Shown: positions 48,193-48,298 of the stretch, piece by piece
Numbering within the stretch: the stretch's first letter is position 1
How the letters are laid out: the number at the start of each line of letters is the position of its first letter
Source of the DNA: Litchfieldia stipae
GTDB lineage: Bacteria; Bacillota; Bacilli; Bacillales; Bacillaceae_L
Direction of reading: 5' to 3'
Assembly: GCF_014837155.1 (NCBI RefSeq)
Contig: NZ_JACYHA010000025.1
Coordinates: 1-48,298 of the forward strand
Length of the DNA stretch: 48,298 bases
Program-made: the position numbers and the translations under genes
Notes under the pieces: generated by a model
Database searches by the model: none
Told to the model about the DNA's origin: nothing
Seen by the model: only the letters and a program-made list of their open reading frames with translations

Positions 48193-48298
48193 TGCACCCC
48201 AAAAGTTAGAGTGAAATCTGACTTTTGGGGTGTTTATTTTTGAGTAAATATAGCGAAGATTTTAAGCTTATGGTTGTAAAAGAGTATCAGGAGGGGAA
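48193..48298 (+). mobile_element. Left end of an IS3-like insertion sequence, cut by the window edge
   Basis: It begins with TGCACCCCAAAAGTTAGA, like many IS3-family ends. CACCCCAAAAGT (48195-48206) and ACTTTTGGGGTG (48221-48232) form a perfect 12-bp stem, the right arm of which holds the GGGGTG ahead of the first gene. Confidence 0.7.
48240..48298 (+). CDS. IS3-family transposase OrfA, N-terminal fragment
   Basis: TTG start with GGGGTG seven bases upstream. The visible residues LSKYSEDFKLMVVKEYQEG are the typical beginning of an IS3/IS150-type OrfA with a helix-turn-helix. The rest lies beyond the window. Confidence 0.75.
   Translation, partial: MSKYSEDFKLMVVKEYQEG

Overview
The window comes from a low-G+C Gram-positive chromosome, most likely an environmental member of the Bacillaceae. 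The grounds are strong AGGAGG-type ribosome binding sites, TTG and GTG starts, a YesM/YesN-type two-component pair, ChaA, DUF3231, a class D sortase with its acidic substrate, and the interspersed repeats. No rRNA, tRNA or CRISPR was seen. It looks like chromosomal DNA heavily seeded with small repeats; there is no prophage or plasmid backbone.

Layout. 0.3-3.6 kb: minus-strand sensor kinase and AraC-type response regulator. 3.8-6.3 kb: MATE-like membrane protein and an alpha/beta hydrolase. 6.5-8.7 kb: small membrane protein, a lipoprotein with a metzincin-like zinc motif, and a GtrA protein. 8.9-14.1 kb: a four-carbon sugar acid module (PdxA2-like dehydrogenase, DUF1537 kinase, KdgT permease, and a PrpR-like regulator with a degenerate AAA+ domain). 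14.3-18.9 kb: secreted M28 aminopeptidase, a DoxX protein behind two Rex/Fnr-like boxes, a DUF2207 protein and a small sigma factor. 19.1-23.5 kb: GH4 glycosidase, a repeat-bearing secreted C39-like peptidase, and a coiled-coil protein built from seven 42-bp tandem repeats. 23.5-26.7 kb: an IS1182-family element sitting inside a REP hairpin, then a REP-associated tyrosine transposase (RAYT) and a DUF898-like protein. 27.0-31.5 kb: OYE-type Fe-S flavoenzyme, ChaA, HAD phosphatase, small membrane protein. 31.7-38.7 kb: an orphan gene divergent from a three-gene dynamin-like GTPase operon. 38.8-43.0 kb: YiaA-like, MORN, DUF3231 and PAS-GGDEF-EAL proteins. 43.4-46.6 kb: NUDIX hydrolase, small membrane protein, processed acidic surface protein and class D sortase. 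46.8-48.2 kb: RidA-like protein and threonine/serine dehydratase. The window ends in the left end of an IS3-like element.

Four repeat families run through the intergenic spaces. REP-A has the core GGGGACGGTTCTCA, is often paired as a hairpin, and has roughly thirty half-sites, all from 18.9 kb onward, around the RAYT gene. REP-B is a near-perfect 17-bp palindrome, GTGGTGCCAGGCACCAC and variants, often touching stop or start codons. R1 is an element of about 200 bp with inner and outer inverted ends, in four copies. R2 is a sequence of about 60 bp ending in AAACAAACGTTTGTTT, in two copies. One insertion sequence has landed in a REP-A core, and a second follows one at the window edge.

The strongest candidates for a poorly described system are the three-protein dynamin operon and the RAYT/REP-A network with its insertion-sequence landing sites.
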